A DNA stretch of 64,000 nucleotides, from NCBI RefSeq assembly GCF_905220415.1, contig NC_059554.1:2939001-3003000 (forward strand), read 5' to 3'. This DNA comes from Colias croceus (lineage: Eukaryota; Arthropoda; Insecta; Lepidoptera; Pieridae). The notes below the pieces were generated by a model. It was given only the letters and a program-made list of their open reading frames with translations, searched no databases and was not told where the DNA came from. Each line of letters opens with the position of its first letter. The stretch's first letter is position 1. This document shows positions 1 through 13,282 of the stretch, piece by piece. The position numbers and the translations under genes were made by a program.

Positions 1-1469
1 TATGATAGAAAAGGCTTTAAGTTGCTGAACTGCTCGTATTTAATTTACTGTGGCATTAGGTACATTCACGCGCAAAAAGCGGCGACTTATCGACGACGAG
101 CCATCGCCCGCTCGCGCTCGTCGCCGCTTGAGGCTTACGAAGCCTCTCAAATTAGCAATAGCAGCGAGTGGGTTCCGTAAAGACGCCGGCGTAGACACGT
201 CCGCAATTACTCGCGCCTCGCTGGAGATTGCTTTATTGTTAGACGAATGTTTTTTCATCTGGGAACCCATTTCAGCGAGCGCGGAACGAGGCGTCAAACT
301 ATTTTACATGGACGCTGCGGGCTAGATATTCATGAACTTTGCTTGCTTGAATGTTATATTCGGTTAAACTAAACGTTAAGACCTGAATAATCACTTACCT
401 TTATTAATAGAACAAAGCATAACATTTTCACATATTGAATAAATATTTAAAGCTCTCAAGCAACGTTAATGTATAATTCATGAATTACCTATATCAATAA
501 AATAAAGAACAACGCAATTAATATAACAAAAGTATTTATTTCAAGTCGCATCTCGCAAAGCTTTCAATATATAGAGGCTAGGTATATAACTCTAGTTAGC
601 GCTCCGTCCTTGTTACATTTCAACACCTTTACTCAATCAATCACATAATATGGATTTACTTTACATTTCAACGACCAACACTTAACATTTCTACGCATCT
701 CAAGAGCGTCCAAAAACCTGGGAACTACAAATCAAACCCGAGATTGTTAAAACAGCCCATGAACATGTGTTTCAAATATAACTAGGTGGATGCACTAAAT
801 AGTAAATACCATGACGGCCATGACCAGCGATCCGATTATACGCGATTCCGGGAACGCTCATTCTTTATCTGACAAAACTCCGCAGCGTTCACGAAAAGCT
901 AAGCACGTACCCGTAATAACTCGTAATAAGCGATAACAAAAGATGCAGCGTCCTTTTCAATTAGTTTTTACGATAATGATTTACAGCGGCCGACCGGCAG
1001 CGGCGGCGCATTGGGCCGCGGCCATGATGGGGCGCGTAGCGACGGTATTTTCTCTTGTTTCAAACATATAATTAAGAAAGAAATTATGTTAACTAACAGT
1101 TTTAAATCAAAAGAATCTAGAATTATCTTTATATTTTATAATTATTACAAGCAATGAAAAAGTTACATTTAAGTTTACATTTTTAAGTAACCACATTAAA
1201 ACTGTATTAATAAATTTTATCATGATACATATTTTAATCTAAGACCTGTTTATTGAGTGATTTCAGAGCGATTAGCGTTACATGGATAACATGTATAAAT
1301 CATAACATCCTACCAGTCAAGAGTATGATATTTAAAGATGCCATTGACTCTACATTCTCAACATATCCATCGAATCAATCCACCCCAACAACTGATACAA
1401 TTCGAACACCTTCAATAGCAACAGAGCAAATATTTTTTCATTTCCGTCGCACGTTCGCACAGAACATTC

Positions 1470-1660
1470 GTCATTGTGCACACGCCCGCTGCGCCGGCGG
1501 CCGGCGGGTGACGGCAGTGACGGTGATCGCCGCGGCCGCTTCCCGGAACACGACAATGGCGGAGGCACGCCGTATCGCCCCCGACGCTTTGTTTACCACT
1601 AATAATAATATCTTCGCGCCCTCGACGCGCCGCGCCGCTAATGACGTCACGTAATGCGCT
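1470..1660. promoter_or_regulatory. GC-rich island with a CRE-like palindrome
   Basis: CpG-dense block in AT-rich surroundings. It ends with the CREB/ATF-type palindrome TGACGTCA at 1642-1649, followed by CG. No coding exon is recognised in it. A promoter or enhancer role is inferred only from composition and this site. The same extended octamer occurs in another GC island at 60317-60324. Confidence 0.3.
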
Positions 1661-4017
1661 TCAATGAGACCTTATGTACCGAACGCCGATCGATAATCAG
1701 TTTCGTGGAAAGCGCGGGTCCGTTTCGTATATAATGACCGTTGAAAAGATTTCTTGGTACAAAAAATTCGAACTATTTTATTACCTTCTACGTCATTAAT
1801 TCTTTAATCTATTGGTACTTAACTAGAGCTCGAAAGTTTATTTAGTTCAACGCGATATTCTGTAAGTATCACTAGCTGTAAAAGGCATAAACAACCTTTT
1901 TAGTTTTATTTACGACATGTGACTACAGTTCTTGAAAATAATAAAACGATCCGTAATTGTATCCTATGCACACTCTTAATTACATTCGACGTGAATGAAA
2001 CGAGCTTTTAATTCATACAATAAAGTTGGTCCAACACATGATATAGCAATAAACACAGGAACCATTACCGTAACTCAGAACAATAAATTAACTCCATACG
2101 AATTTCATATTCCCCACTCCCTGTCTGCAGACCTGTTGCTCTACACTTCTACGGTCTCTCGTTTAATATTTAAACAGTTTTATAACTTTCGATATATCTT
2201 ATAGTTTTCACCCAGTTGTTATTCTGTTGTGTTGTGACTTGTGTCGTGATGCGACACAGCGTTATTGGACCCTTATATTTTGTTGCTTGCGCCTGGGAAG
2301 AAAAACAACAAAAAAGTATATACGCTTTTAGACTCAAGATATAATACTAGCTTTATTCGCGGTTTCGCACGGGTAATTTTATTGTTGCGTGTAATTCATT
2401 TGACATTCGTAGGCGATCTGCAAATCATGTGAAATTTAATGATGTCGTAACATACAAGTATTTAGAATTAAGTAATGTTAATCAGGTATTTAATTTACTT
2501 AATCTTTCAACAATGAATCTCTTAAAACTATATAATAATATTAAAAAATCAGAGATGGTATTTAAGCAAATAAGATATCTGATGTCATTTGCGCTCATGC
2601 CGCATCACACAAGATGTAAAACGACACACACAGTCTATCGTGTTCCTATTATTCCGGTCTTACACTCTCTGACGCTTTTGTTTACCACGAATTGTTCAAA
2701 ATCTGCGCATACTATATAAAGCAAATGTGAACCACATTTTGTCCAAAACGAAAAGGAACCATCGAATGACCCTTCCATCTATTGTCTATGAGGAAACGTA
2801 AAAAATGCACTCACAAAATTATCGCCTTGCGTCACGTCTTGTTTAGAAAATTACAATGCAAAGGGTGCGTTTAGAATGGCTTTGTTAAAATAATAACAAG
2901 CATGTCTAGTGCATTGTTTATTTGTGACGTTCCATGTTTATTAGTAAGGAAATTCAATAGTTAAGATTAATTCAATTCCGCTTACCTCGTGTTATGCAGT
3001 TGGAACATGAAAAAATGAATCCCTAAAAGGTTCAGTGACAAGTGAAATATTTTATCGCTGTTTTATACTCGTCCACGTTTTATTACCAAAAACTGACCTC
3101 TAAATTATCATCCGAATAGAATAAATCGAATTCAACACTTCACGGAGATTTTCGCTTTTTAAGATAGTCTATTCAGAACTTATACTATAGAGAAGAAAGA
3201 AAACATGCTAGTTTTTTATATTCAGGGTTAGTTTAAAAAGTTCTTAATATTGCATTGAAATAAGTTATTTCAATTAACAATTATTTCAAATAACCTTAAA
3301 AGAAAACAAAAATAAATTAACGCGCGTAACATCTGTTAATTATTAAATCACACGACTATAATTTACCGGCATAATATCTTTCGAGAAATCAGTAACTGCA
3401 TTTGCATCCCTCAAGTCTAACCCTTCACAAGCATTATCTTATTTTTTGTCCTCTTAATTTCGCCTCTGAATAGACATCATCAGAATAGCAGCTGCTATCT
3501 CGCTTACTTTCGTTTCCTTTTGTGAACGTTTATGTAACGGCGCACGACATTGCATTATATGGCGCTGGTATAATTTGAAATTATTAACAAGACCCACCCT
3601 CACGTTTGCGCGAAAGTAAAAAGGTAGACATTAATATGAAAGAGCAAACGGAATAGATAGTGAAACGTGGCATCGGAACAATTAATGCAATGTGTATTGT
3701 GTACCTACATGAGGTATTTTTGCTTATTATTGACGGCGCTATGTAGAAGCATCTAGTTAACGTATAATAAAGTTAGGATGTAGCTCTGCTTGAAAATTGC
3801 GCGATAAACAATCACAATCCATCGTCATCGCGGAAATTCTCGTTACAGGAAACGTAAAACAAAACATATGTACTTCAACCAATTATAATTTATTATTTCA
3901 AAGCTCTACCAGACAGACAGCAGACAGTCAATGTTGAAATTAAGGTAGCTAATTGATAAAGGCTAGAATAAAGTGACGAATCCATCTATGACGATATACG
4001 ATGATCTTTTTAATAAA

Positions 4018-4200
4018 TACTAGCTGTGTAACTCCGCTCCTGTTGGTCTTAGCGTGATGATATATAGTCTATACTCTATAGCCTTCCTCGATAAATGGGC
4101 TACCTAACACCGAAAGAATCTTTCAAATCGGACCAGTAGTTCCTGAGATTAGCGCGTTCAAACAAACAAACCTTTCAGCTTTATAATATTAGTATAGATT
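4018..4200 (+). repeat. interspersed repeat, copy A (GTTAGCGTGATGATATATAG-like family)
   Basis: Shares a long stretch with 26190-26397: 'TCTTAGCGTGATGATATATAG', a block ending 'ATCGGACCAGTAGTT', an 'AGCGCGTTCAAACAAACAAA' block, and a 'TTATAATATTAG' tail. The repeated layout (ACTAGCTG start, AT-rich tail) is that of a truncated retroposon 3' end common in Lepidoptera. No coding capacity remains. Confidence 0.65.
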
Positions 4201-6104
4201 AATTTATATAAAAAATGCATACCTACATCCCCAAACTGAAATAGTACTCTAATTTATAAGTAATAGTATCTAGTAATCTATCCAAAAATGGGTTGGTCCC
4301 AAATCTCAACGGGCACTAACCAAATACAGGGAACTACATACTCAAGTGCATGTGCAAACACATGGTGCATCTGGACAGGACAAACTTCGAGGGGAGAGTG
4401 GTCAGGCGGCAAGGCAAAACCGACATCCTTATGCATTCCTAAATTACAGCAACCTTGAGATGCAGCGAACATGTGACAGAACAATTACCGCAACGAGTTA
4501 ACAGTGAGTTGGACGTTCGTGGAACATTGGCGAAGGACAGGCAATCTTTTCCGCGTACCCATTATAGCTAGTAACCGCTACCTGCGTAACCGCGGCCACG
4601 TCACCCGCACGCTATGCGAAGACCCAGCGTAAAAAACTATCACTTCAGCCCGTAACAATTGAAACAATGGCCGCAATTTTCGGAATTCAACTAAGCCTGA
4701 TAAATGGAATACTAAGCGAGCCCTTTTGTTCTGTGTTTCACTAATTTCTTAATCACCAGATGGAACCTGATACAGTTCGTTGGGATAATTTACATATTCA
4801 CGATACCGAAATGCCCTGTGTACCTTTTAACTACATATTTATTACAGCAGCTTGGTATTTGAGAAACACAATGTTCTAAAATGAAAATTTTCTGAGACGA
4901 TTCTGAATCTTAATTGCGCAGCATACTTGATACTTCACAAATCACCTATTGACATTCTGAGATCTACCAATAATTATTATCGTTATTAGCTTCAAGCTGT
5001 TTGCCCTCAGTGATGATTGACGATATGAAGCAGTATGATTGACATCCCCCATGGGAGCTTATAGCAAATACACATCTACTCGATTGTATCAAAGTATATT
5101 TTCCCATACATTTCGGCCGAAGGTTGTAGGGTTGGGCCGTTATCTATGCGTCAGTCGAATGGCCTCGAAGCGCGGCCCTGTTGCACTCGCGAGTGTCTCG
5201 ATAACAATTATAGAGAAAACTTATTTTGTTGTTTACTGATCTCGAAGTGCATGCAAATATCGACTCTATCTATTTACAATAGGGGTGTTGATAATAACGG
5301 GTCGCGTTCGGTGGACGCTGCGTCGAGTCGAATACTAAGCAATGAACGGTGCTAAGCAAGGTAATATGTCGTCTGTATGTCGCGGTGCAAAAATTATGTG
5401 GAACAAGCATTTACACTCCACTTTGTGTGTACTCATTTATTTTTACAAGTTTAACTCTTGAAAGGAATCCAAGAGAATTTGTACATTTATCTGTTGCGAA
5501 TTCACGTTACTGACATACAAACTTTGACCTTGAGTCTTTTAATCCTTAGAGAATAATCGCGGTTACAACTGATAGCTGCCAGACTTAGCACAATGTGATT
5601 TAACTATCAATCTCCGCTGACGTTAAGAAATTCTACTAAACGAAAAGCGATGTGCACATGACACATGTGAAAGTGCGTCAGCATTGTTGTCGACACATGA
5701 CCGCTTCAGATCAGAAAGTGGACCTAGGTAGTACCGACTCAGCACTTCGCAGGCGTGTGTGTCCTAGGGATGTGAACGTTCAAGTAGGATAGTCGATGTT
5801 TTGTGTGCAAACTTTTGAAAGTCGATTGTACTGTAGCTCGTAATACCTATATGAAATGAAAAAAACCTTGTTCATTACAAGGCTCTCTTTTAATTTACTA
5901 AAACTAGAGGAAACTTTTGTACTTTACTAACTGAGGGTCAGTATAAATGTCAGTTGCGTTGCATTACGGCAAAACTGTGTCATCTCGGCAAATATCAATA
6001 CAATTTCGCTCGCGTCTATGCCCATCGCTTATCTCATACCATCTCTAGACTTTAGCGTTGTACGTACAGTAGGTATATAATCTAAAAATTCAAGTCGCGG
6101 CGTC

Positions 6105-6260
6105 AGCGAATGCAGCCGGTCTCGCGCCATCGAGCTAATGAGTGTCGCGGGGGCAGCGGGCGCGGGGCGGACGCGGGGTGGCGCGGGGCGGGGGGCCGCG
6201 GTAATGGCGCGCGGCGTCGGATGTCGCCGGGGGGTGCCGCGCCGATAACAAAATCGCTAG
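6105..6260. other. GC-rich island, no gene recognised
   Basis: Extremely GC-rich (runs such as GGGGCGGACGCGGGGTGGCG) in an AT-rich background. Open frames here on the minus strand are proline/arginine-rich and look like composition artefacts. It could be a promoter-type CpG island about 2 kb upstream of the dan first exon. No transcript evidence is available from sequence alone. Confidence 0.3.
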
Positions 6261-7267
6261 AGAACGTCGGAACGTAAGCGAGCACGCGGAACTTGATGTG
6301 TATGGCGTATGCGGCATTTCGCGTGACCACCGCAGTCGTTGTTTTAGATGTAGGCGCATATATGTATCACGATTCGTGAGCAAATTGATGTTACGTGCAC
6401 TGTTAGGTGAACCTAGTTGTAAGAGATATGTTATATAACGTAGTATTTAATTTTTTTTAATCTACTGATTGTTAGTCAGATATTTATCACATTACAGTAT
6501 ACAGAAACACGATACAATTAGATTTTCTTTATATTTCAACAATGAAATTAGTAGGAACTAAGAATTCTAAGAAATTCATAATATAGCTAATATTATTCTA
6601 GAATATCAACAGTAAAAACTAAAAATGTATTTTTCTTTTCTTAACTGAAATAAAAAACATTATATAACCATAAGCAACAACCTTAAACCAAAGCATTTAG
6701 TAAAATCCATACAAAATATAACAAAAAATATGCCGCATCCACACATTCCCACTCTTCGCCCATCGGCAATGCCCGAAATACAGAGCGGGCGACGCGTCGT
6801 AAATCGCGACGCGAGTCGGCAAGGGCCTTTGTGTGGCCTCGACTTGGCAAACATACCTACGCCAACTACAGGCTACCGGCTACACGACGACAAAAACAAC
6901 CCGACAAGCTGACACTTTGTAACTCCGCGAAATTACGCTAGGCGCTACGACTCGCAAACGGATGATTTAAATTAAATATTACGCTAAACAACGTGATAGA
7001 TAAACAAACAAGACCTAACGACATCGCGTGTTTATCAATATAAATAGTAAATAAATAGTAAATAACTTTATTGTCATAAAAAATAGGTACAGCTTATATA
7101 TGAATCCATAGGCTCCTGAATTAGTTAAATACTGTGTCTCAGGAGCCAGTGGCTTCTCCCATTAATTCGAAACAGTATAGATACCTACGTTATACAAAAG
7201 AAAATTTTAAAAATAACAAATAAAGGTAAGTGGAAAGCGCTTAAATGCTTGTGTGTGTATATGTGTG

Positions 7268-7270
<3 letters not shown>

Positions 7271-7302
<32 letters not shown>
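7271..7302. repeat. (GT)n microsatellite
   Basis: Sixteen uninterrupted GT units, preceded by a shorter degenerate TGTG tract from about 7250. Confidence 0.95.
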
Positions 7303-7307
<5 letters not shown>

Positions 7308-7713
7308 TGTAAGTTTTGCTTTTATGTGTGGATATGTGAAAAAGTAAATGTAATCCAATTTTGTATGGAAGACTTTAAATGTAGGATATTTTTTAAAGAC
7401 ACAGTTGGGTAATGATAAGTCCACAACAAACCAATTAGAGCTAATAATGTACCTACTAGGTACATACGTAATGAATGTAGATCATGTAGATGATACATGA
7501 TAGTGGACACATCACATTTTCAATATTCATGTCTTATTTGTATGTATTTTTATTATCATAAAGATCTAGAGAGATGCCAATCGCTTGCGCTGAGTACGAA
7601 ACCTGGTGTCTCATTACAAATTTACGCACACAAGCACAACAGTAAACAAAATAAAAACAATACTTCGCGTTGTGTGCGTGTCATCACACAAAATTGAGAG
7701 CGACTACTCGTTA

Positions 7714-7972
7714 GTAAATGCGAAAGTAACTCTGTATGTCTGTCTGACGTCTGTTTGTTAGAAAGAAAGAAAGAAGATTGTTACTCAATCACGCCTAAAC
7801 TACTGATCCAATTTTCATGAAATTTGCTATGGAGATATTTTGATACCCGAGAAAGGACACAGGCTCCTTTTTATCCCGGGAAAATGACATAATCCCGGAA
7901 ATCCCACGGGAACGAGAACTATACGGGTTTTTCTTTGACGGCGCGGGCGTAGCCGCGGGCGGAAACCTAGTA
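7714..7972 (-). repeat. interspersed repeat with GCTTCGCCCG-type start, minus-strand copy
   Basis: Read on the minus strand it begins CTAGGTTTCCGCCCGCGGCT, passes through 'CCCGTTCCCGTGGGATTTCC', 'TGTCCTTTCTCGG', 'CAAATTTCATGAAAATTGG' and a CAGACAGACA run, and ends 'GAGTTACTTTCGCATTTA'. The same blocks in the same order occur at 22129-22358 and 54857-55093, so this is a dispersed repeat family. It resembles the 3' remnants of retroelements frequent in moth genomes. No protein is encoded. Confidence 0.75.
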
Positions 7973-8330
7973 CTATATAAGCTATAACTATATAAATCTT
8001 ACAACGTTGAGTCCTATAGTATTATATTTTATGTCCTTCTATAACGTGTTCATACAAAACTCACGCAACCGTGAAAAATACCTGCATGACATCAACCAGC
8101 TGTTTGAAGATATCGACTGAATACTATTGATACTAAACACAGTTCACGATTCGCATCAAAGCTATAAAATACATATAATAATAACATTACGACAGAACTT
8201 GCAGACAGCCGCGAGACGACTTTACGAGATAAACTTTTCAACTTAGAAAAGTTGCAGGGCGCGCGAGTCGCCACAGAAGTTGGCGCGATAAAAGTTTTCA
8301 ACCCGAGATCTTTTCGAGTTACCGTAGAAA

Positions 8331-8727
8331 GTGGATGCGTTTGGAATTAATTGCATTAATAAAGTGCGGAGGCTAGGCCGGTGTTTACGGCTCGGTTACG
8401 GGTCGGGGGCGAGCGGGGCGCAGGGTGCCGGACACAAAGGAGAGGCGCGGCCGGCGTCCGGCGAACCGCGACCGCCGACCGGCCTTATCACGGCATTCAG
8501 TCGATGTCCGCGCCTCGCGACGTACGTTCCGCTTCCGCGACATCGCCAACTTTCCTCGATCGTGTGTCGTGTTTGTGAGTGTTACCCATCCAGTGACCAC
8601 GTGCCGCGCAGTGCGCATCAAAGCGATTATTTTATTGGACAAAATTCCTAGTTCACGGTCGTTTACAATAAGGCAAAACGGCTGACCTGTCAAAAATTGT
8701 AAACACAACACACGTGCCGGCTCGCAA
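8331..8727 (+). other. dan: probable non-coding first exon and promoter region of dan
   Basis: A GC-rich block lies upstream of the coding exon. It ends at a strong splice donor (CTCGCAA then GTAAGT, GT at 8728), which pairs with the TTACAG acceptor ending at 10336, 16 bases before the dan start codon. The intron is 8728-10336. The transcription start is not visible, so the left boundary is approximate. Short open frames in this block are composition-driven and not in frame with dan. Confidence 0.55.
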
Positions 8728-10336
8728 GTAAGTTTGTCAATATTTTGCTGCGCTTCGTTTTAAACTTTTTTCAGGATTTTTGTTGCGTAGTTTCATTTAA
8801 AAAAATCCATGATCGAATTTATTTTTTTTAATTTAAGATGATAGTAAGTAAAATGCAATTCATTATTTTAAACTAAACAAAATATTAACGAAGACTTAGA
8901 CGCGGAGGAATTATTGATCTTCCACTTTGTGTAAAATCTTTTAGTAATTCTATTTTTCTGTGTTAATAAAATATTAAAAGCGTTAATTTTTATAAATTGT
9001 TGCAAAATTTATATCTTAAATAAAAATTCCAGAAGTAACTACCTAATATAAAAATTAATAAAATTATACCTACGTAATTATTTGCTCTCAAAAATACACA
9101 AGTTTTATTAGACCAAAGATTTTATTAAATTACTGCCTGCCTTTGAAATTTGAACAATCGCTCGTAGAGATGTAGAGGTAACATAAAATTTTATACAAAA
9201 ACATATCTTTACAGAATTTAATTCATATTTTGAAGTAGAATACAAATCGCAGTAAACATAATATTTTTTAGTGCTTAAAAGTTTTATTTTTCCATAATTC
9301 TACTTATTTTTTTATTAAAAATCCCACTTGATAAGAATAAGATTAAATTTAAAATACAAAACTTAAACTTTTAAAATACTTATTGTAGAGTTTATTCTTG
9401 TAAATTAGATTTGCATTTTTTTACATAAAATTGCTTTTATTAACTAACGATAGGTAACGTTTGGGAATCAAAATCCAGAAAAAGCACAAAAAGATTGCTT
9501 TAATAATCTTTATCTATTAGTGAAACTTGAAAGCCTCTATTTAAACCAAAAAATAAGAACACTAATTTACGAATTAATCGTGTGCTAGGTATCTTCATTT
9601 CAATTTTACTTACAAGCTCTATATAAAGTGAACGAGTTCTATTGAGAACACAATTCTTGAAAAAACTAATCGCGAAATCAAACTAGCCCGTAAGAACTAA
9701 TAAAAGTATTGGTTATTGTTTTTCACAACAAAGCTGAATCAAAACAAAATCCTGTATGGAATGATGATAATAATGATACGCACACCGCCATCTACCGCCG
9801 AGCGGGCAAAATAAAACTCGCAAGGTCACCGTGTCAACGACCTGACAACTTTTGCCGCTTACTGTTGTCGTAGGTCATAATTTTATGCCTTCTTTTTGTT
9901 TATCTTTTTCGTAACTTTATGGCCTCCCGTGCAAATACATTTTATTTTTTATTCCGCGCAATGTAATCGCAAAGTATAGAAGCGATAAAAATAACAGTGA
10001 CATTCAATCAACGGCGAACGCAAAATGCATTTAGGACGTAGGTGTTTTGAACTTACCTCTAGTTCGTTGGCCTTTGTTTCTTCTAGTGTTACATTCGGGA
10101 TTAGGTTTGATCATATTTTTATAATTGACAATAGGAATCTTATAAATATTTTTTACTTTATTTACGTTTGCATTATTAAATACAACATGTATAACGATGA
10201 TTAATTATTTATTATTAGTACCGTTTTATCATAACTATCTGTCGTTTTTGTCGAGCATAACTATGTTTTCAGAAATATTTTATGTCTATCAGTAGAATCT
10301 ATATCTATTAATAAAAACCTTTTTTTTTTGTTACAG
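8728..10336 (+). other. dan 5' intron
   Basis: Very AT-rich 1.6 kb without repeats or exons that I could recognise. It is bounded by GTAAGT and a polypyrimidine tract plus TTACAG. A GC-richer patch around 9780-9860 is the only compositional break. Confidence 0.55.
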
Positions 10337-10352
10337 TAAGCGAGAGGGCAAA

Positions 10353-11894
10353 ATGTCTACAAAGGGCAAGCGACCAATGCGTGCCCTAACGCCAGGGGAT
10401 AAAATAGAAGCCATCCAACGTGTCAACGACGGCGAGTCGAAGGCTTCTGTCGCACGAGACATAGGTGTGCCTGAGTCGACATTACGGGGATGGTGCAAGA
10501 ACGAAGACAAGCTGCGTTATATGACTTCGCGACTGTCTTCACCAGACACTGATAAGAGCAACGATGGCGAGCCACCGGACAAGCGTGCGCGTACCGAGTC
10601 GCCAGCTGCACCCGCATCACCAGCAACCGCCGGCCTCGACCTCTCCTCTTCGGTCAACGTGTCCCACAGCGTCCCCCTCCCCACCCCGCCCGCTGACGGT
10701 CCTGTCGAGCTGACGACTAAACGCGCCGAACCCTCTCCCCCACCGCACGCTCCCAGAGAACGCCGACCCGACCCTGGGGCTAGCGTATCCATGAGTGCCA
10801 TCAGCCCCTTATCTGGACTTGGACATTTGCCAGGCCTGACCCACTCACATTTAGGTCTGAGCTTTAATGAAATCGCTACAAATTTAACTCTATTGGCACA
10901 ACTCAATCCTGGCCTCTCGGCTTTATCTGCTCAACCGGCTAGCCGCGCCCTACGCTCTGTGCGCTCACCGAAACCAGCTCACAATGGAGCATTAAATCTT
11001 AACGACACTAAACATCGCAGCAAGTCCAGTCATTCTTCGGACCACTATAGGCATAGCTCAAAATCGAATCATCATCATACGTCACAAACCTCAGCTAGTC
11101 AACCCGTTGATGACACACTTTGGTACTGGTTAAAAACACAACAAGCTATGCTCGACTTAACTGCGCAGACGACGGCTGCTCATCCACTACAACTAGGGAA
11201 ACCGAGCGAACCCACGCTACCACCAAAACCGGTAGCACCAGCGCCTCCTATCGGATCTCATCTGGATTATAACAGGAACTCGTGGTTGTGGCAGTATTAC
11301 AAACAGTTCGGGGGTGCGATGCCTTTACCCGAAGATAAACTCAAATCTGCATCACAGGTGCCAAAAGATAAAACTGCAGAGAATATTCTCTATTCGCAGC
11401 TAACAAAAGGTAAATTAGAAGAGGAACACGCCGTTACCACGCCCGCTGTTAACCCACCTTCACCACAAAGACACCATGAGATTCGAGAGCCAGTCAACGA
11501 GGAGCCTCGCTTAGCTGAAACCGAAACCGCGACAAGCCCGGAAGCCGGCACGGAGAATAAAGAACCAGCTACTGAAAAGAATCAAGATTCCGGTAGAAAT
11601 CAGACAAAAGCTCGAACTGTTCTAGATAATCTTTTGTTTAATAACACAAATCAAGCGACAAACGAAGACAATAAAGTGAACGGCTCTATGAACGGAGGAT
11701 GGGAATCGGGCACCGTAGAGGCGCTCGAACACGGCGAAAAGTTTCTAGCGTGGCTGGAAGCCAGCGGCGACCCGAGCGTGACGCGCATGCACGTGCACCA
11801 GCTGCGGGCGCTGCTGCACAACCTGCGCACGCGGCGCGCCGCCGCCGTGCCGGCCGTGCCGTCGGCCGTCGCGGAGGGAGCGCGTCGCAAATAA
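10353..11894 (+). CDS. dan: distal antenna (Dan) Pipsqueak-type HTH transcription factor
   Basis: Nuclear DNA-binding regulator. In Drosophila, dan and its paralogue danr act downstream of Distal-less and spineless in distal antenna identity, and also in eye and neuroblast development. The 513-residue product opens with a Psq-type helix-turn-helix at about residues 7-58 (LTPGDKIEAIQRVNDGE followed by the VPESTLRGW recognition region). A long Pro/Ser-rich linker follows. Two aromatic motifs typical of Dan proteins come next: DDTLWYWLKTQQAML near residue 253 and SWLWQYYKQFGG near 305. The C-terminal conserved block FLAWLEASGDPSVTRMHVHQ lies near 463. The start codon follows the intron acceptor by 16 bases and the HTH begins at once, so the start is secure. 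All coding sequence is in one exon, and the last 60 codons are strongly GC-rich. The choice of dan over danr rests on the motifs and is likely but not certain. Confidence 0.9.
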   Translation: MSTKGKRPMRALTPGDKIEAIQRVNDGESKASVARDIGVPESTLRGWCKNEDKLRYMTSRLSSPDTDKSNDGEPPDKRARTESPAAPASPATAGLDLSSSVNVSHSVPLPTPPADGPVELTTKRAEPSPPPHAPRERRPDPGASVSMSAISPLSGLGHLPGLTHSHLGLSFNEIATNLTLLAQLNPGLSALSAQPASRALRSVRSPKPAHNGALNLNDTKHRSKSSHSSDHYRHSSKSNHHHTSQTSASQPVDDTLWYWLKTQQAMLDLTAQTTAAHPLQLGKPSEPTLPPKPVAPAPPIGSHLDYNRNSWLWQYYKQFGGAMPLPEDKLKSASQVPKDKTAENILYSQLTKGKLEEEHAVTTPAVNPPSPQRHHEIREPVNEEPRLAETETATSPEAGTENKEPATEKNQDSGRNQTKARTVLDNLLFNNTNQATNEDNKVNGSMNGGWESGTVEALEHGEKFLAWLEASGDPSVTRMHVHQLRALLHNLRTRRAAAVPAVPSAVAEGARRK

Positions 11895-12965
11895 AAGCCC
11901 GGTCGGGACCGCACGCTGCGCTCGCTACAGGGAATATTTCAATTATTACTTGTATATAGTCGTACATAGTTACTTCGTCGCCAGTAAGCGTTCACTTGTG
12001 ATATGTGTAGCCAAATTTGCGTACCTTTTTTCTTTGTTCTAAAAGAAAAGCTATGCATTATATTTCTTTATTTTAAGACTAAAGTATAGATAAGTTAATA
12101 TTCCGGCGCTATTCTCTTATAAACGCTTCGTGGACTATTATGAATTATGATAGTTAATCTATTTCCGAGTTTATATCTATTAAATTATAGTGGACAGTAA
12201 ATAAACATTGATGTTACATAAATATAGACACATTACTTTTCGACGCACACAATCTGTTACGCGATTAGATTAGGTAGTTCTGGTGTATGTTGCCATTTGA
12301 CGATTACATTCCTAGGTAAACCCTACCGTTGTAGTTAAATCCCTGTGTTCTACCTCAAGTCGAAACTAAGTATACTCAGTCACGGCGTCCTTGGAGCGTT
12401 GGTATGTCGTGTGGGTAACCGATGGTCGGCTGGCTGGGTGAAAATACCAAATATTGAATGGATATGAGAGTACTCGATGTGCCAATCGTGCGAGCAACAT
12501 GTTGTTATGATTTGAATGATTATTATTGCGTTGAAGCTGCGCGTGTAATTGTTTTGTATTGCTCAGTATTTAATATTGTAGACATTAACGTGTCTCGACT
12601 CGGAATTGTATTATATGTTAACGTTAACAGTTAAGGACACTGTGATCAAAATTATAAATTATTGAGAGATTATTAATATTATAAGAACATTCCTATGAAT
12701 AGAGTGTATTATCTTAATGTTAAAGAAATGTCCAAGGTTTAAACGTGGATCGGTACATAGCGTACCTTATAGAAAAGTTAAATCTCTATTTCTTTTCTCT
12801 AATGTTAGAATAGTTGATTTGCATTTCGTGTTGACGATATTAGCTCACTGAAAATTTTTCGAGAGATGATATTTTGTACAAAATTAAGAAATTTGATTAT
12901 TAATGCTCCTATGCAGAGTTTGTGATCTTGAAAATGTTGAAGAAATAAATTAATTGAACCTTATT
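11895..12965 (+). other. dan: dan 3' untranslated region
   Basis: AT-rich sequence after the stop codon with AATAAA signals at 12200-12205 and, near the likely end, 12944-12949. The latter is followed by a T/GT-rich downstream element (TTATTTTGGTTTTATTT). A 3' UTR of about 1.07 kb is inferred; use of the earlier signal would make a short form. Confidence 0.5.
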
Positions 12966-13033
12966 TTGGTTTTATTTCTCTTCAAAAACATCCCAATAAA
13001 ATTATTGACATGTCTACTTAACTCCCCGGAATC

Positions 13034-13092
13034 ACAGACACAATCTATTGTGTCGTGATCCGATCGGGCCGCTCGGGGCTCAATGGGCTAAC
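13034..13092 (-). repeat. short repeat fragment with TTAGCCCATT end
   Basis: On the minus strand it reads TTAGCCCATTGAGC, then a GGCCCGATCGG core, then a small palindrome around ACACAATAGATTGTGT. A sister copy lies at 32914-32975 (minus strand, end TTAACCCATTGACC). Both look like isolated terminal pieces of one DNA-transposon family. Confidence 0.55.
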
Positions 13093-13282
13093 AAGACTCT
13101 AACTTCTAAAAATGATGTTACTTAGATAAACTCTACGTAGCGTAGTTATCATATCGCCATCCATTGAAAGAATAATAAAATAAAAATATGCCTGAACTCT
13201 CATATTAATAGATTTAAGCACAGTAAATTATTTCTATAAACTATTAATGAAGTTTGTCAAAATAAATATACGAAAAACTTAC

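Larger units (their letters stand above)
1..8330. other. gene-free flank upstream of dan
   Basis: No exon of a known protein could be recognised on either strand. The stretch is AT-rich with scattered GC-rich islands (about 60-200, 980-1035, 1470-1660, 6105-6260) and two interspersed repeat copies (4018-4200, 7714-7972). The segment 40-325 is open on both strands and unusually GC-rich, but its translations match nothing I recognise and composition alone would explain the openness. By position this could hold distal regulatory DNA of dan, or the large intron of DRC7 if that gene continues leftward. That is inference. Confidence 0.5.

Noticed and set aside
40..325. Overlapping open frames on both strands at the left edge
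   Set aside because: Both are Arg/Ser/Ala-rich products of a GC-rich patch; no family resemblance and no splice context.
4278..4484. 68-codon minus-strand frame with several Cys and His
   Set aside because: No recognisable domain, no flanking exons; its chance length is plausible in this sequence.
6103..6383. Pro/Arg-rich minus-strand frames
   Set aside because: Explained by the GC-rich island; two frames are open over the same bases.
11651..11967. Three extra frames over the 3' part of dan
   Set aside because: Shadows of the GC-rich end of the dan coding exon, which has clear homology in its own frame.
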